Source: Deltaproteobacteria bacterium (GTDB taxonomy: Bacteria > Myxococcota_A > UBA9160 > UBA4427). From it: 64,000 bases of DNA. The stretch is from the NCBI GenBank assembly GCA_016713665.1, contig JADJOR010000008.1:124001-188000 (forward strand), written 5' to 3'. Below, piece by piece: positions 41,866 to 51,020 of this stretch; positions within the stretch are counted from its first letter, which is position 1; each line of letters opens with the position of its first letter. The notes under the pieces were generated by a model that saw only the letters and a program-made list of their open reading frames with translations, had not been told where the DNA came from and did not search any database. Both the position numbers and the translations under genes were made by a program.

Positions 41866-42576
41866 ATGAAGGGCTCCGTGTCCCGTCCCAGCTCTACCGA
41901 GGCGCCCGCGCGCGCCACGTTCCGGCCCGCCGAGACCCTCGGATCCTGGCCCGACCTCCAGATCGAAAAGCTCGAGCTGATCTCCCGCGGCGATCTCGTG
42001 AGCGGGCTGCGCATCCGCGGCCGTCGACCGCCCGCGAACGCGCCCCGACCCGCCCTCCTCGTCCTCCTCCACGACGCGACCCGCGAGGCGAGCTCGCCCG
42101 ATTTTCAACCCGTGGCGACCTGGCTTTCGCGGGGCGACGCCGTCGTGGTCGTGGCCCTCGACCTGCCCCTCCACGGTCCGCGCAGCAGCGCGAAGCTCTC
42201 GGAGCGGCTCGTCACCGCATTCGCCGCCCTCGCTCGCGGGGCCTTCGTCGATCGCAACGGCTCCGTCCTGGTCGAGGAGTTCCTGCGCCAGTCGACCCAC
42301 GACCTCGCCCGCACCCTCGACGCGCTGCTCGCGCCCGGCGAGCTCGATCCGGAGCGCATCGCGTTGATCGGCCTGGGACTCGGCGCCCGCGTGGCGGACG
42401 CGTTTCTCGCGGAGGACGACCGCGTGCAGGCGGCCGTCCTCGTGCGCACGCCGCGTGCCCCCGCGGCGCTCCCGTCGGCGGATTCGAAGCTTCGCCTCGA
42501 GCTCGAGGGCCGGGCGGATGAGGCCGACTGGGCCATGTCCGCCGGGCGCTTCCTCCGCTCACGCATCGGGCTCTGA
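41866..42576 (+). CDS. Alpha/beta-hydrolase-fold protein without a Ser nucleophile
   Basis: 236 residues. L-L-V-L-L-H-D-A-T-R, D-L-P-L-H-G-P-R and I-A-L-I-G-L-G-L-G-A-R-V-A-D are laid out as in alpha/beta hydrolases (oxyanion strand, strand-4 turn, nucleophile elbow). The elbow reads G-L-G-L-G, with Gly where Ser, Cys or Asp normally stands, so it is probably not a normal esterase. The strand V-Q-A-A-V-L-V-R-T-P follows. The start is ATG 41866 (GTG 41857 is in frame). Its 3' end overlaps the convergent EI24 gene by 18 bases. It may be a regulated non-catalytic domain linked to the sigma factor upstream. Confidence 0.65.
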   Translation: MKGSVSRPSSTEAPARATFRPAETLGSWPDLQIEKLELISRGDLVSGLRIRGRRPPANAPRPALLVLLHDATREASSPDFQPVATWLSRGDAVVVVALDLPLHGPRSSAKLSERLVTAFAALARGAFVDRNGSVLVEEFLRQSTHDLARTLDALLAPGELDPERIALIGLGLGARVADAFLAEDDRVQAAVLVRTPRAPAALPSADSKLRLELEGRADEADWAMSAGRFLRSRIGL

Positions 42577-43413
42577 GAACAAGGCGAGGTCCGAGACCCG
42601 CGCGTCTTCCGAAGCGGGCTCGCGGCGCACGACCAGGAGCGTGCCCGCGGTGACCAGGGCGGGCATCACGAGCAGATTGAATCCCGGCAGGAAGCAGGCG
42701 ACGAAGGCCACCGTCCCGAAGCCCGCCATCGTCGCCCAGTTCGCGCGCACGAAGCGGACCCGATCGCGAAACGACATGCCACGGCGATCGAGCGCGTGAC
42801 CCGCGTACTCGAGGGGCAGGAAGAGGACGGTCAGGGCGACCAGCAGCGGCGTCGTCACGAACGTCGCGCCGGGGACGATCAGGGCGACGAGCGAGAGACC
42901 GACCCAGGTCAGCACCAGGAATCCGATGCGCTGGAGCTCCGCGGCGAAGCTGCGCAGGACGGCCGTGGGCATCCCCGCCTCGCCCGCCGGCGAGTCCGTC
43001 CCGCCGGCCCGCGCGAGGCGCTCGACCCGGGCCGAGAGCCGCTCGAGAAAGGGCGCGCTCGCGAGATTCGCCGCCAGCAGGGCGGCCACGATCGCGACGG
43101 CGAAGAGCACGACGACCATCAGCCCGCCCGCGACCCAGACGCCGAAGGTCGCCGGGCCGATCCAGATCCAGCTCCAGAGGCTCGTCGCCTCGAAGACGGG
43201 CAGCAGTGAATCGCACCATGCGACGATGGCGGCGAGATTCGCGAGAAAGAGCGAGCCCGAGATCGCCACCGCGACCAGCGCGAAGAAGACCGGCACGATC
43301 GCGAGCGGCCAGAGCGACGGCGTCCGACGCAGGAACCGCCCGCCTTCGAAGAGCAGACGCAGCCCGTCCTCGAATTCCGAGAGCACCCCGCGCCCCGACT
43401 CTGCGCGGCCCAT
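42559..43413 (-). CDS. EI24/CysZ-like integral membrane protein
   Basis: 284 residues with about four hydrophobic segments: W-P-L-A-I-V-P-V-F-F-A-L-V, F-G-V-W-V-A-G-G-L-M-V-V-V-L-F, L-V-A-L-I-V-P-G and F-V-A-C-F-L-P-G-F-N-L-L. The order and the E-D-G-L-R-L-L-F-E-G-G-R-F-L start fit the EI24 domain found in sulfate permease CysZ and in bacterial hypothetical proteins. F-L-E-R-L-S-A-R-V-E also fits. No sulfate-assimilation genes lie nearby, so CysZ function cannot be claimed. Start at 43413; the 3' end overlaps the preceding rightward gene. Confidence 0.78.
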   Translation of the reverse strand: MGRAESGRGVLSEFEDGLRLLFEGGRFLRRTPSLWPLAIVPVFFALVAVAISGSLFLANLAAIVAWCDSLLPVFEATSLWSWIWIGPATFGVWVAGGLMVVVLFAVAIVAALLAANLASAPFLERLSARVERLARAGGTDSPAGEAGMPTAVLRSFAAELQRIGFLVLTWVGLSLVALIVPGATFVTTPLLVALTVLFLPLEYAGHALDRRGMSFRDRVRFVRANWATMAGFGTVAFVACFLPGFNLLVMPALVTAGTLLVVRREPASEDARVSDLALFSEPDA

Positions 43414-43484
43414 CCGCCTCCCCCCGCCCGCGCACAAAGAACGACCCGGAGGCCCGATCGACGAGCGCTCCGTGCGCCCGGCGA

Positions 43485-44843
43485 TCAGCCCGCGGCGCGC
43501 GGCGGGGCGAACGACCGGATGCGAGCCAGCAGGACGTCTCGTCGCTGCTCCATCTCGACGGCGGTGTCGGCCTCGAGATTGAGTCGCAGGACCGGCTCGG
43601 TATTCGACGCACGCAGATTGAACCACCACGTCGGATAGCGCACCAGCAGGCCGTCGAGATGGGAGATCGTCGGGGCGCCAGCGTGCTCGGCCTCGACCAC
43701 GCGGAGCACTTCGCCGGCGTCGGTCACGCGGTTGTTGATCTCCCCGCTCGCCGCATAGCGCCGGAGCGGCTTCACGAGCTCCGCGAGGGGACGGCCCTCG
43801 GCCCCGAGCACGTCGAGCAGGGCCACGAGCGCCGCCGTCCCGTCGTCGGCGACGAGCCCGTTTTCGAAGCGGAAGTAGAGATGGCCCGAGAGCTCGCCCG
43901 CGAAGACGGCGCCCTCTTCGCGCATCTGCGCCTTCACGAAGGAGTGGCCGACCCGACACATGCCGGCGACGCCACCGCTCCGCTCGATCTCCTCGGCGAC
44001 CACGCGCGAGGAACGCAGGTCGTAGAGCACCCGCCCGCCAGGCTTGCGCGCGAGCAGATGGCGCGCGATCAGCGCCGTCGCGAGATCGGCGCCGACGGGC
44101 TCGCCGTTGCCGTCGACGAAGACGGCGCGATCCCCGTCCCCGTCGAAGGCGACGCCGAGATCCGCGCCGTTCGCGCACACCGCGCGGACCAGATCCTCGA
44201 GGTTCTCGCGCTTCAGCGGATCCGCCTCGTGATTCGGGAAGGTGCCGTCGGGCTCGAAGTAGAGCTTCACGACCTCGAGCGGAAGCTGAGCGAGCACGGC
44301 CTCGAGCCCGACGCCGGCCATGCCGTTGCCACAATCGATCACGAGCTTGAGCCTCGGGCGGTGGACTCCGACCGAGAGCGCGTGGTCTGCGTAGGCCTGC
44401 CGCACGTCGTGGCTGCGGATCCCGCCGCGTACGGCGGCCTTCGGCGCCGCGGCCCGTACCGCACAGAGCGCCTCGATCTGCTTGAGACCGCTCGCCTCGC
44501 CGACGGGGATTGCATGCTCCCGGCAGACTTTGAAGCCGTTGTAGCGGCCCGGATTGTGCGACGCCGTCACCATCACGCCGCCTGCTGCCGCGACCGCCTC
44601 GACACCGAAATAGAGCATCGGCGTGGCCACCAGACCGAGGTCGACGACGTCGATGCCCTCGTCGCGGATGCCGTCGATCAGGGCGCCCGCGAGCTCGGGG
44701 GAATGGGTCCGGGCATCGCGCCCGACCGCAATCGGCGAAGCCGCGATGAAATGCGCCACCGCCCGGCCGATCCGATAGGCCTGCTTTGCGTCGAGCTCGT
44801 CGGGGACCACACCGCGGATGTCGTATGCCTTGAAGATCGCCAT
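43485..44843 (-). CDS. Phosphomannomutase/phosphoglucomutase
   Basis: 452 residues of the alpha-D-phosphohexomutase family, converting hexose-6-phosphates to hexose-1-phosphates for polysaccharide and nucleotide-sugar synthesis. The catalytic Ser loop is T-A-S-H-N-P-G (near 102), the metal loop is F-D-G-D-G-D-R (near 242), the sugar-binding loop is G-E-L-S-G-H, and the phosphate site is R-A-S-N-T-E-P. The K-A-Y-D-I-R-G start and length suit the bacterial PMM/PGM type (ManB/AlgC) rather than glucosamine mutase GlmM. Start at 44843. It is divergent from tatA with about 140 bases between them. Confidence 0.9.
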   Translation of the reverse strand: MAIFKAYDIRGVVPDELDAKQAYRIGRAVAHFIAASPIAVGRDARTHSPELAGALIDGIRDEGIDVVDLGLVATPMLYFGVEAVAAAGGVMVTASHNPGRYNGFKVCREHAIPVGEASGLKQIEALCAVRAAAPKAAVRGGIRSHDVRQAYADHALSVGVHRPRLKLVIDCGNGMAGVGLEAVLAQLPLEVVKLYFEPDGTFPNHEADPLKRENLEDLVRAVCANGADLGVAFDGDGDRAVFVDGNGEPVGADLATALIARHLLARKPGGRVLYDLRSSRVVAEEIERSGGVAGMCRVGHSFVKAQMREEGAVFAGELSGHLYFRFENGLVADDGTAALVALLDVLGAEGRPLAELVKPLRRYAASGEINNRVTDAGEVLRVVEAEHAGAPTISHLDGLLVRYPTWWFNLRASNTEPVLRLNLEADTAVEMEQRRDVLLARIRSFAPPRAAG

Positions 44844-44984
44844 GAAGCGGACTCTAGCCTCCGTCTCGTTCCTGCGGCCGTGACGCCCCACGCCGCGGCT
44901 CAAGTCCCTGCTCGCTTGACCCGACGAGCCCCTGGCGCCACCATGCCGGCTCATCGATCCCGCAAGGCGCGACTGGAGACTTGG

Positions 44985-45206
44985 ATGTTCGGATTGGGCC
45001 CGATGGAACTGGTCGTTATCCTGGTGATCGTGATCGTGCTCTTCGGCGCGCGGCGCCTGCCGGAGATCGGCTCGGGCTTTGGCAAGGCGATCAAGAACTT
45101 CAAGTCCGGGCTGTCCGGGGCGGACGAGATCGACGTCACGCCGGGCAACACGGCGGAGAAGAAGAAGGTCGACCCGGGTCGGAGTGCCGATCCCGGCGCG
45201 TCCTGA
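44985..45206 (+). CDS. tatA: Sec-independent translocase subunit TatA/E
   Basis: 73 residues. One N-terminal helix G-P-M-E-L-V-V-I-L-V-I-V-I-V-L-F-G, the hinge G-A-R-R-L-P-E, and an amphipathic helix G-S-G-F-G-K-A-I-K-N-F-K followed by an acidic tail: the classical TatA/E layout. TatA oligomers form the translocation pore for folded, twin-arginine proteins. GGAG is 6-9 bases upstream of the ATG. tatB and tatC are not nearby, and the gene is isolated between the mutase and a convergent gene. Confidence 0.93.
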   Translation: MFGLGPMELVVILVIVIVLFGARRLPEIGSGFGKAIKNFKSGLSGADEIDVTPGNTAEKKKVDPGRSADPGAS

Positions 45207-45213
45207 GCGGCGA

Positions 45214-46656
45214 CTATCGCTGGTCCGCCCGCCCGGCTTCGAGCGCGACCCGGCGCGCCGATCGCGGTAGCTCCTCGACCGTCGCGACGGCGGTGAACCG
45301 TCGGGCCTCGCCCGGCGAGAGCGGGGCGGCAAGCCAGCGCGCGACCGACTCTTCGCGCTCGGCGACGAGCTGCTGGGGCGAGGCTTCTCGCAGTGTGAAG
45401 GCGTCGAGCGGCATCCCCGCTTCGATCGGCGGGTCGGCCAGGCGCTCGCCCGACTGGTCGAGCAGGCTCAGCTGGAGCGGGATCGGGCGCAGCGGCGTCG
45501 AGCCCGTGTTGCGCAGCTCCCCTTCGAACACGAGCAGCAGGCCCGAACGGCTCGATTCGACCCAGCCCACGCGGGCCGTCTCCGCGACGAACGGGCCGAT
45601 CTCGAGGCGCTGCGGCTCCGTACCCCGGCGCGACCATTCCGGACGGACCAACGACCCGAAGACGACCGCGACACTGACGAGCGTCACCGCCCATCCCGCG
45701 AGTCGGCCGACGGCGGCCCAGGGAACGGCACCGCGCGCGCTCGCTTCGTCGAGGTCGTCCCGGATCGGAGGGAGCTCCGCCTCGGCGAACAGATCGAGGC
45801 CGCCCGGCCGGGACGCCTCGGTGGCGCTCGACTTGCCGGGTCCCGATTTCGGGCGGATCAGCGCGGCGACCCTGGACGTCGCGCGCCGCGCGCCCTCGCC
45901 GCCGACGATGTCCCAGCTCTCCGGATCTCCCAGATCCTCGGCTGCACCCGAGGTCGCATCGGCGCCGCGCGCGGCCGGTCGAGCGGACGGACGGGGCGGC
46001 GGCGGCGGGCGCGGCGGGGCGTCGAGGTCGATCGAGAGGTCCTCGTCTTCGATCAACGAGGAGAAATCGTCGATCGAGCCGAAGCTCGTCTCGTCGCGCA
46101 CCGGCGCGGGATGCGCTGATTTTCCGGACTCGGCGGCCGGGCCACCGGATTTCGCAGGACCGGCCTTGCGCGCCTTGTCCTCGCGGCCACGGCTCGCCTG
46201 CGGTGCCTCCTCCCCGGCCAGGGTCTCGGGATCGAAGCCCCGCCCGAAGTCTCCGGTCAGATCGAAGGAATCGGCACGCGCCGCGCTCGGCGTCCCGACC
46301 GCGATCTCGACCTCGGCGCGCTCTTCGTCACGCTCGTCGTCGCCTGCGACGCGGATCTCCTGGGAAAATTGCCAGTCTTCCTCTTCGGGCTCGCTGCGCG
46401 CTCCGGCGCCGCTGCGCTCGGTACGCGCCGCCGGTCCGAGGTCCCGCGTCGGCTCCGGTGTTCCCCCGAGCTTGCCCTGGACGACCTGCTCGACGACCGC
46501 GTGGACCGCCTCGGACTGGCTCGCCGAGGGGTTCGGGAGGAAGAAGGCGTGCTTGCAACGGGAGCACCGCACCCGGGCCCCCGACGCCGGGATCCGGGCA
46601 TCGTCGAGCTGGAAGCTCGTCGAACACTCCTGGCAGGTCACGATCACGTTGGGCAC
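45214..46656 (-). CDS. Zinc-ribbon (MJ0042) plus DUF3426 membrane protein
   Basis: 480 residues from GTG 46656. The N-terminus V-T-C-Q-E-C-S-T-S-F-Q-L and V-R-C-S-R-C-K-H-A-F-F (about 6-33) is an MJ0042-type zinc ribbon common in deltaproteobacteria. A 250-residue acidic, Pro/Ser-rich disordered segment follows, then one membrane helix (A-G-W-A-V-T-L-V-S-V-A-V-V-F, near 345). The C-terminal domain (V-F-E-G-E-L-R-N-T-G-S-T-P-L-R) is an outside beta-sandwich typical of DUF3426. Function is unknown; such proteins are often linked to response-regulator pathways. It is divergent from the ArsA-like pair. Confidence 0.82.
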   Translation of the reverse strand: MPNVIVTCQECSTSFQLDDARIPASGARVRCSRCKHAFFLPNPSASQSEAVHAVVEQVVQGKLGGTPEPTRDLGPAARTERSGAGARSEPEEEDWQFSQEIRVAGDDERDEERAEVEIAVGTPSAARADSFDLTGDFGRGFDPETLAGEEAPQASRGREDKARKAGPAKSGGPAAESGKSAHPAPVRDETSFGSIDDFSSLIEDEDLSIDLDAPPRPPPPPRPSARPAARGADATSGAAEDLGDPESWDIVGGEGARRATSRVAALIRPKSGPGKSSATEASRPGGLDLFAEAELPPIRDDLDEASARGAVPWAAVGRLAGWAVTLVSVAVVFGSLVRPEWSRRGTEPQRLEIGPFVAETARVGWVESSRSGLLLVFEGELRNTGSTPLRPIPLQLSLLDQSGERLADPPIEAGMPLDAFTLREASPQQLVAEREESVARWLAAPLSPGEARRFTAVATVEELPRSARRVALEAGRADQR

Positions 46657-46902
46657 TCCGCTCGCCGCTCGACCGCTCCGCGGTCCGTCGCACCGCGTCG
46701 ACCTGCCGGCGCGAGGTCTCGCGCGAAACACTTCGCCGTTCGGCCTCTTCGGCCCGGGCGGTGCAGGGCTTGAGGTGAGCCACCCGCCGAAGCAAGCGGC
46801 GGTCTGCGCGGCCCGAGGCCAGCGGGGGCTAGACTCGGAGCCGATGACGGTGCAGGGATGTCACTCCGAGCCTTCCGATTCCGACCTGGGCGAGCGCGTC
46901 TG

Positions 46903-47901
46903 ATGGAGCCCCTGCGCAGCCTGCTCGATCGCCGGCTCGTCGTCGTCACCGGCAAGGGCGGGGTCGGCAAGACCGCCGTGGCCTGTGCGCTGGCCGAAGC
47001 GGCCCGGCGGGCCGGCAAACGGGTCCTGCTCGTCGAGACCGCGGCCCATGAAGAGGTCGCGGCCTGCTTCGAGCCGGACGCCCGGCCGATCGGTCATGCC
47101 GGACGGACGCTCGCCCCGGGCCTCCATGCCCTGCGCATCGATCCCCACGCAGCGCTCGCCGAATACGTGGGGCTTCAGCTGCGACTCGCCATCGTGACCG
47201 ACCGCATCCTGCGCAGCGAGATCTTCGGGCAGCTGCTCGAGGCCGCGCCCGGCTGGCGCGAGCTGATCGTGCTCGGAAAGATCTGGCACCTCGAGCAGCG
47301 CACCGACCGCGCCGGCCGCAAGCTCCACGACCTGATCGTCGTCGACGCCCCGGCGACCGGTCACGGCCTCACCTTCCTGGACGTCCCCCGCGTCGCCCAG
47401 CAGGCCATCCGCGCCGGGCCCCTCGCCCGCCATGCGGGATGGGTCGAAGCGCTCATCCACGATCCCGTGCGGACGGTGCTGCTGCCGGTCACGCTGCCCG
47501 AGGAGCTGCCCGTGCTCGAGACCCGGGAGCTCGTGCGTCGGGCGCGGGAGCAGGTCGGGATCGCGGTCGATCGGATCGTCGTGAACCAGATGCCGAGCGG
47601 GAACGCGGAGGCGGCGCTCTGCGCGCTCGCGCGGATCGCGGGCACGCCGCGCCTCGGCGCCCTGCCCGAGCCGGCGCAGATGCGCGCGATGCTCGAGCAC
47701 GGGGCGCGGCGCGCGGCGGAGGCGCGCGCGTTTCGCCGCGCGGTGTCGGCGGACTGCGCGCTGCCCGTCGTCGACCTGCCGCTGCTCGTCGGCGGCTTCG
47801 AGGCCGGCAGCGGATGGACGGACCGCGCCGACGACGTGCTCACCGCCCCCGTCTGGCCCGAGGCCGCGTCGGCCGAGGCCCCGGGAGCGAGGGCCCGATG
47901 A
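46903..47901 (+). CDS. ArsA/Get3-like ATPase, first of a pair
   Basis: 332 residues. L-V-V-V-T-G-K-G-G-V-G-K-T-A gives the SIMIBI deviant Walker A with its signature Lys. D-A-P-A-T-G-H-G-L, L-P-V-T-L-P-E-E-L-P-V-L-E-T and V-V-N-Q-M-P are typical of ArsA/Get3 ATPases. Arsenic-binding Cys are not evident. The size is one half of E. coli ArsA, and the second half is encoded by the next gene (ATGA overlap), so the two may form a heterodimer. Similar adjacent pairs are known in actinobacteria and other groups with no arsenic role. Start at ATG 46903. Confidence 0.85.
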   Translation: MEPLRSLLDRRLVVVTGKGGVGKTAVACALAEAARRAGKRVLLVETAAHEEVAACFEPDARPIGHAGRTLAPGLHALRIDPHAALAEYVGLQLRLAIVTDRILRSEIFGQLLEAAPGWRELIVLGKIWHLEQRTDRAGRKLHDLIVVDAPATGHGLTFLDVPRVAQQAIRAGPLARHAGWVEALIHDPVRTVLLPVTLPEELPVLETRELVRRAREQVGIAVDRIVVNQMPSGNAEAALCALARIAGTPRLGALPEPAQMRAMLEHGARRAAEARAFRRAVSADCALPVVDLPLLVGGFEAGSGWTDRADDVLTAPVWPEAASAEAPGARAR

Positions 47902-49181
47902 GCGCGAGCCCCCTCGCAGGAGCGCTGCGCGACGCCCGCCTGCTCGTGTGTGTCGGGACGGGCGGTGTCGGCAAGACCACGATCGCCGCCGCCCTCGCCC
48001 TGGCCGGCGCGCGCCTCGGTCGCAGGACCCTCGTCCTCACGATCGATCCGGCCCGTCGCCTGGCGAACGCCTTCGGCCGCGACGCGGTCGGCGCGGAGCC
48101 GGTGCGCGTCGCGCTCGAGCCGCCCGCAGCCGGCGACGCGGGCGCCTTCGAGCCCTTTCTCGAGATCATGATGCTCTCGACGCGCCACGCCTTCGATCAG
48201 CTGGTCTTCCGCCTGACCCGCGACGAGGCGACGCGACGACGCATCCTCGCCAATCGCATCTACCACCACCTCGCCGAGGCGCTGGCCGGCAGCAGCGAGT
48301 ACGCCGCGATGGCCGAGGTCCAGGCGCTGGTCGAATCCGAGCGCTACGACCTGATCGTCGTCGACACACCGCCCGCCGAGCACGCCCTGGATTTCCTGCG
48401 CGCCCCGGGCCGCCTGCAGGCCTTCCTCGACAGCCGCTTCTTCCACGCCCTGGTTCGCCCCGCGATGTCCGCGAGCCGCTTCTCGCTCAAGCTCTTCGCC
48501 GGCCCGCTCCACCGCGCCCTCGGCCTGCTCGAGCGGATCGCGGGCATCGGCTTCCTCGAAGACCTGTCGGATCTGCTGCGCGCCCTCGACGGGCTCGCCG
48601 AGGGACTCGCGTCGCGCGCGCGACGCGTCGAGGCGGTGTTATTCGGCGAGGAGACGAAGTTCGTGCTGGTCTGCCGGGCTTTGGCCGGCTCCGAGCGGAG
48701 CACCGGCGACTTCATGGCGGGCATCGCCCTGCTCGGGGCGCCGCTCGCCGCCGTCGTCGTCAACCGGATGCACCCCTGGCCCCTCGACGAAGAGCCCGAC
48801 CGCCTGCTCGAGCGCGCCCAGGGCGAGGACCTCGCCGCCGACCTCCGGACCCTCGCGGCGGCCCTCGGGCCGGGCGGGCCGCGCTCGACGGGCGGCGCAT
48901 GCGCAGCAGACCCGGGGCGTGGGGCCTCGGCGCCGACCGGAGCCGGGCTTCCGATCGGACCCGATTGCGACGTGCAGGCCGAGGCCGACGCCCGGCTGAT
49001 CGCCGAAGCCACGCTCGAGGACGCCCGGATCTGTGCCCTCGAGCGCCGGCGCCTGCACGCCCTCGCCGCCGCTGCGGAAGCGCGCGGTGTCGGCTGCATC
49101 CGGATCACCGAATGCAGCGAGCCCCTCGACCGCCTCGACGGCCTGCTCGACATCGCGCGCCAGCTGACCGACGAGTCCTGA
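47898..49181 (+). CDS. ArsA/Get3-like ATPase, second of a pair
   Basis: 427 residues. The P-loop reads L-V-C-V-G-T-G-G-V-G-K-T-T: the signature Lys of the deviant Walker A is Thr here, while the catalytic Lys and Thr remain. D-P-A-R-R-L-A-N-A and V-D-T-P-P-A-E-H-A-L-D-F-L are further family motifs. The C-terminus (about 320-427) carries an Ala/Gly-rich insertion and a helical domain with no match. The gene overlaps the first ATPase by four bases, so equal expression and a hetero-oligomer are likely. It may act in membrane-protein targeting; the substrate is unknown. Confidence 0.82.
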   Translation: MSASPLAGALRDARLLVCVGTGGVGKTTIAAALALAGARLGRRTLVLTIDPARRLANAFGRDAVGAEPVRVALEPPAAGDAGAFEPFLEIMMLSTRHAFDQLVFRLTRDEATRRRILANRIYHHLAEALAGSSEYAAMAEVQALVESERYDLIVVDTPPAEHALDFLRAPGRLQAFLDSRFFHALVRPAMSASRFSLKLFAGPLHRALGLLERIAGIGFLEDLSDLLRALDGLAEGLASRARRVEAVLFGEETKFVLVCRALAGSERSTGDFMAGIALLGAPLAAVVVNRMHPWPLDEEPDRLLERAQGEDLAADLRTLAAALGPGGPRSTGGACAADPGRGASAPTGAGLPIGPDCDVQAEADARLIAEATLEDARICALERRRLHALAAAAEARGVGCIRITECSEPLDRLDGLLDIARQLTDES

Positions 49182-49251
49182 GAGGCCGTGAAGAGGTCGT
49201 CCCGGTCGCGTCGCTTGCGGCGGCGGCACGGCCCGGCGCTAGACTCGCGGC

Positions 49252-49905
49252 GTGGCCACCCTGATCAAACGCTATGCGAACCGCAAGCTCTACAACACCG
49301 CGACCAGCCGCTACATCACGCTGAAGGGCGTCGGCGAGCTGCTCGACCGGGGCGACGAGGTCCGCGTCGTCGACAACGAGACCGGCGAGGACATCACGCA
49401 GATCGCCCTGTCCCAGATCCTCGTCGACAATCAACGCTCCCGAGAGGATCCGTCGGATACCCTGCTCTCCCAGATCCTGACGCGCGGCGGCGACGCGGTC
49501 TATTCGGCGATCCGCCGCAGTGTCGACGACGCGACGGACGGTCTCGGCGAATTCCAGGAGCGCTTCCGGCAGTTCGTGCAGCGCGCCGCCCGGCCCGGGG
49601 GGACGGCGCGCAACACGCAGCCCACGCCCAGCCACTCCGGCGATCCTCGCGGCGACGCTTCTTCGCGCGCGAGCGGCGCGGCCCATTCCGGATCGACGGG
49701 CCACCCCGGCGCGACCTCCGGACCGGGCGAGGCCTCCGCGCCGGACGTCGGTGGATTGATCCGAGACGCGGTGGCGCGCGCCTTCGGCGGGCGCGACTGG
49801 CCCACGCGGGCCGAGATCGAACGGCTCAATCGCAATCTCGAACGCGTCGCGACCTCCCTCGAGCGCCTCGAGTCCACGCTCGCGCAATCCCGCCCTCGGA
49901 CCTGA
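49252..49905 (+). CDS. phaR: Polyhydroxyalkanoate synthesis regulator PhaR-like
   Basis: 217 residues from GTG 49252. The N-terminal domain I-K-R-Y-A-N-R-K-L-Y-N-T-A-T-S-R-Y-I-T-L (about 4-65) is the PHB/PHA accumulation DNA-binding domain that represses phasin and PHA genes and detaches when PHA accumulates. The middle is Pro/Ser-rich, and the C-terminal helix E-I-E-R-L-N-R-N-L-E-R-V-A-T-S-L-E-R-L-E looks like a coiled coil for granule or self-association. It ends with TGA overlapping the next ATG (TGATG). No PHA synthase or phasin lies in this window. Confidence 0.85.
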   Translation: MATLIKRYANRKLYNTATSRYITLKGVGELLDRGDEVRVVDNETGEDITQIALSQILVDNQRSREDPSDTLLSQILTRGGDAVYSAIRRSVDDATDGLGEFQERFRQFVQRAARPGGTARNTQPTPSHSGDPRGDASSRASGAAHSGSTGHPGATSGPGEASAPDVGGLIRDAVARAFGGRDWPTRAEIERLNRNLERVATSLERLESTLAQSRPRT

Positions 49906-51020
49906 TGGCGACGCCCTCGTCCCCCCGAGCGCCCTCGCCGCCCTCGCCGAGCCCGTCGCCGCGCGTGCGCTTCGTGGGCGACCCGCGCTTCCGGGCCCAC
50001 CGCGCGCCGCCCGGCCATCCCGAACGCCCCGAGCGCCTCGATGCCGTCGATCTGGCCCTCGAGGCGCTCGCCGCATGCGTCGGCGAAGAGACCGTCGAGC
50101 GAGCGGCGCCCCGCGCGGCGGAATTCGAGGAGCTGCTGCGCGTCCACGACGAGCGCATGTTGCAGCGCCTCTCGGCGACGCGGTACGCGCGCGACGGGCA
50201 GCTCGACGCCGACACCTATCATGTCGCCGAGAGCTTCGACGTGGCGAAGCTCGCCGCGGGCACGACGATCGACCTCGTGCGCGCCGCCCTGCACGACGAG
50301 GCCCCGCGCGGCTTCGCCGCCGTGCGGCCGCCGGGGCATCACGCCGAAGCGAATCGGCCCATGGGCTTCTGCCTGCTCAACAACGTCGCGATCGCGACGC
50401 GCGCGGCGCAGCGCGAGCAGGGCGAGCCTCGCATCCTGATCTTCGACTGGGACGTCCACCACGGCAACGGGACGCAGCACCTCTTCGAAGACGATCCCGG
50501 CGTGCTCTATCTCTCGACTCATCAGTTCCCGTTCTATCCCGGCACCGGCGACCATCGCGAGGCCGGCCGCGGACCCGGCCTCGGCGCGACGATCAACGTG
50601 CCGATGCCCGCAGGCTGTGGCGACGCGGAGTACGTGGGCGTCGTCGATCGGATCGTCGTGCCGGCGGCGATCGCGTTCCGACCCGACCTGATCCTCGTCT
50701 CGTGTGGATTCGACGCCCATCGCGACGATCCGCTCGCATCGATGGAGGTCGGGCTCGAGGGCTACCGCGCGATGGCGACGCGGCTGCGCGCGCTGGCCGA
50801 CTCGCTCTGCCGCGGTCGCATCGTGTACGTCCTCGAGGGCGGTTATTCCTTGTTAGGCGTTCGCGAAGGCACGCGCGCGGTGCTCGAGTCGCTCGTCGCC
50901 GACGCCGCGCCGAGCAACGCGACGCCGGCGGCGCTCGAGCCCGGCTCGACGCTCCGGGCCCTCGTGGACCGCGCCGTGGCGGTTCACGGGAGCCGTATCC
51001 CCGACCTCGGCTCCGCCTAA
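49905..51020 (+). CDS. Histone-deacetylase-superfamily amidohydrolase
   Basis: 371 residues. R-P-P-G-H-H-A-E, G-F-C-L-L-N-N-V-A-I-A, D-W-D-V-H-H-G-N-G-T-Q and G-F-D-A-H-R are the zinc-site and His-Asp catalytic motifs of the class II HDAC family (acetoin-utilisation AcuC/HDAH-type and polyamine deacetylases). The size and G-H-P-E-R-P-E-R-L start fit bacterial HDAH-like enzymes. The substrate is unknown. ATG at 49905 overlaps the PhaR stop, so the regulator and this deacetylase are co-transcribed. The first 25 residues are Pro/Ser-rich and probably disordered. Confidence 0.9.
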   Translation: MATPSSPRAPSPPSPSPSPRVRFVGDPRFRAHRAPPGHPERPERLDAVDLALEALAACVGEETVERAAPRAAEFEELLRVHDERMLQRLSATRYARDGQLDADTYHVAESFDVAKLAAGTTIDLVRAALHDEAPRGFAAVRPPGHHAEANRPMGFCLLNNVAIATRAAQREQGEPRILIFDWDVHHGNGTQHLFEDDPGVLYLSTHQFPFYPGTGDHREAGRGPGLGATINVPMPAGCGDAEYVGVVDRIVVPAAIAFRPDLILVSCGFDAHRDDPLASMEVGLEGYRAMATRLRALADSLCRGRIVYVLEGGYSLLGVREGTRAVLESLVADAAPSNATPAALEPGSTLRALVDRAVAVHGSRIPDLGSA

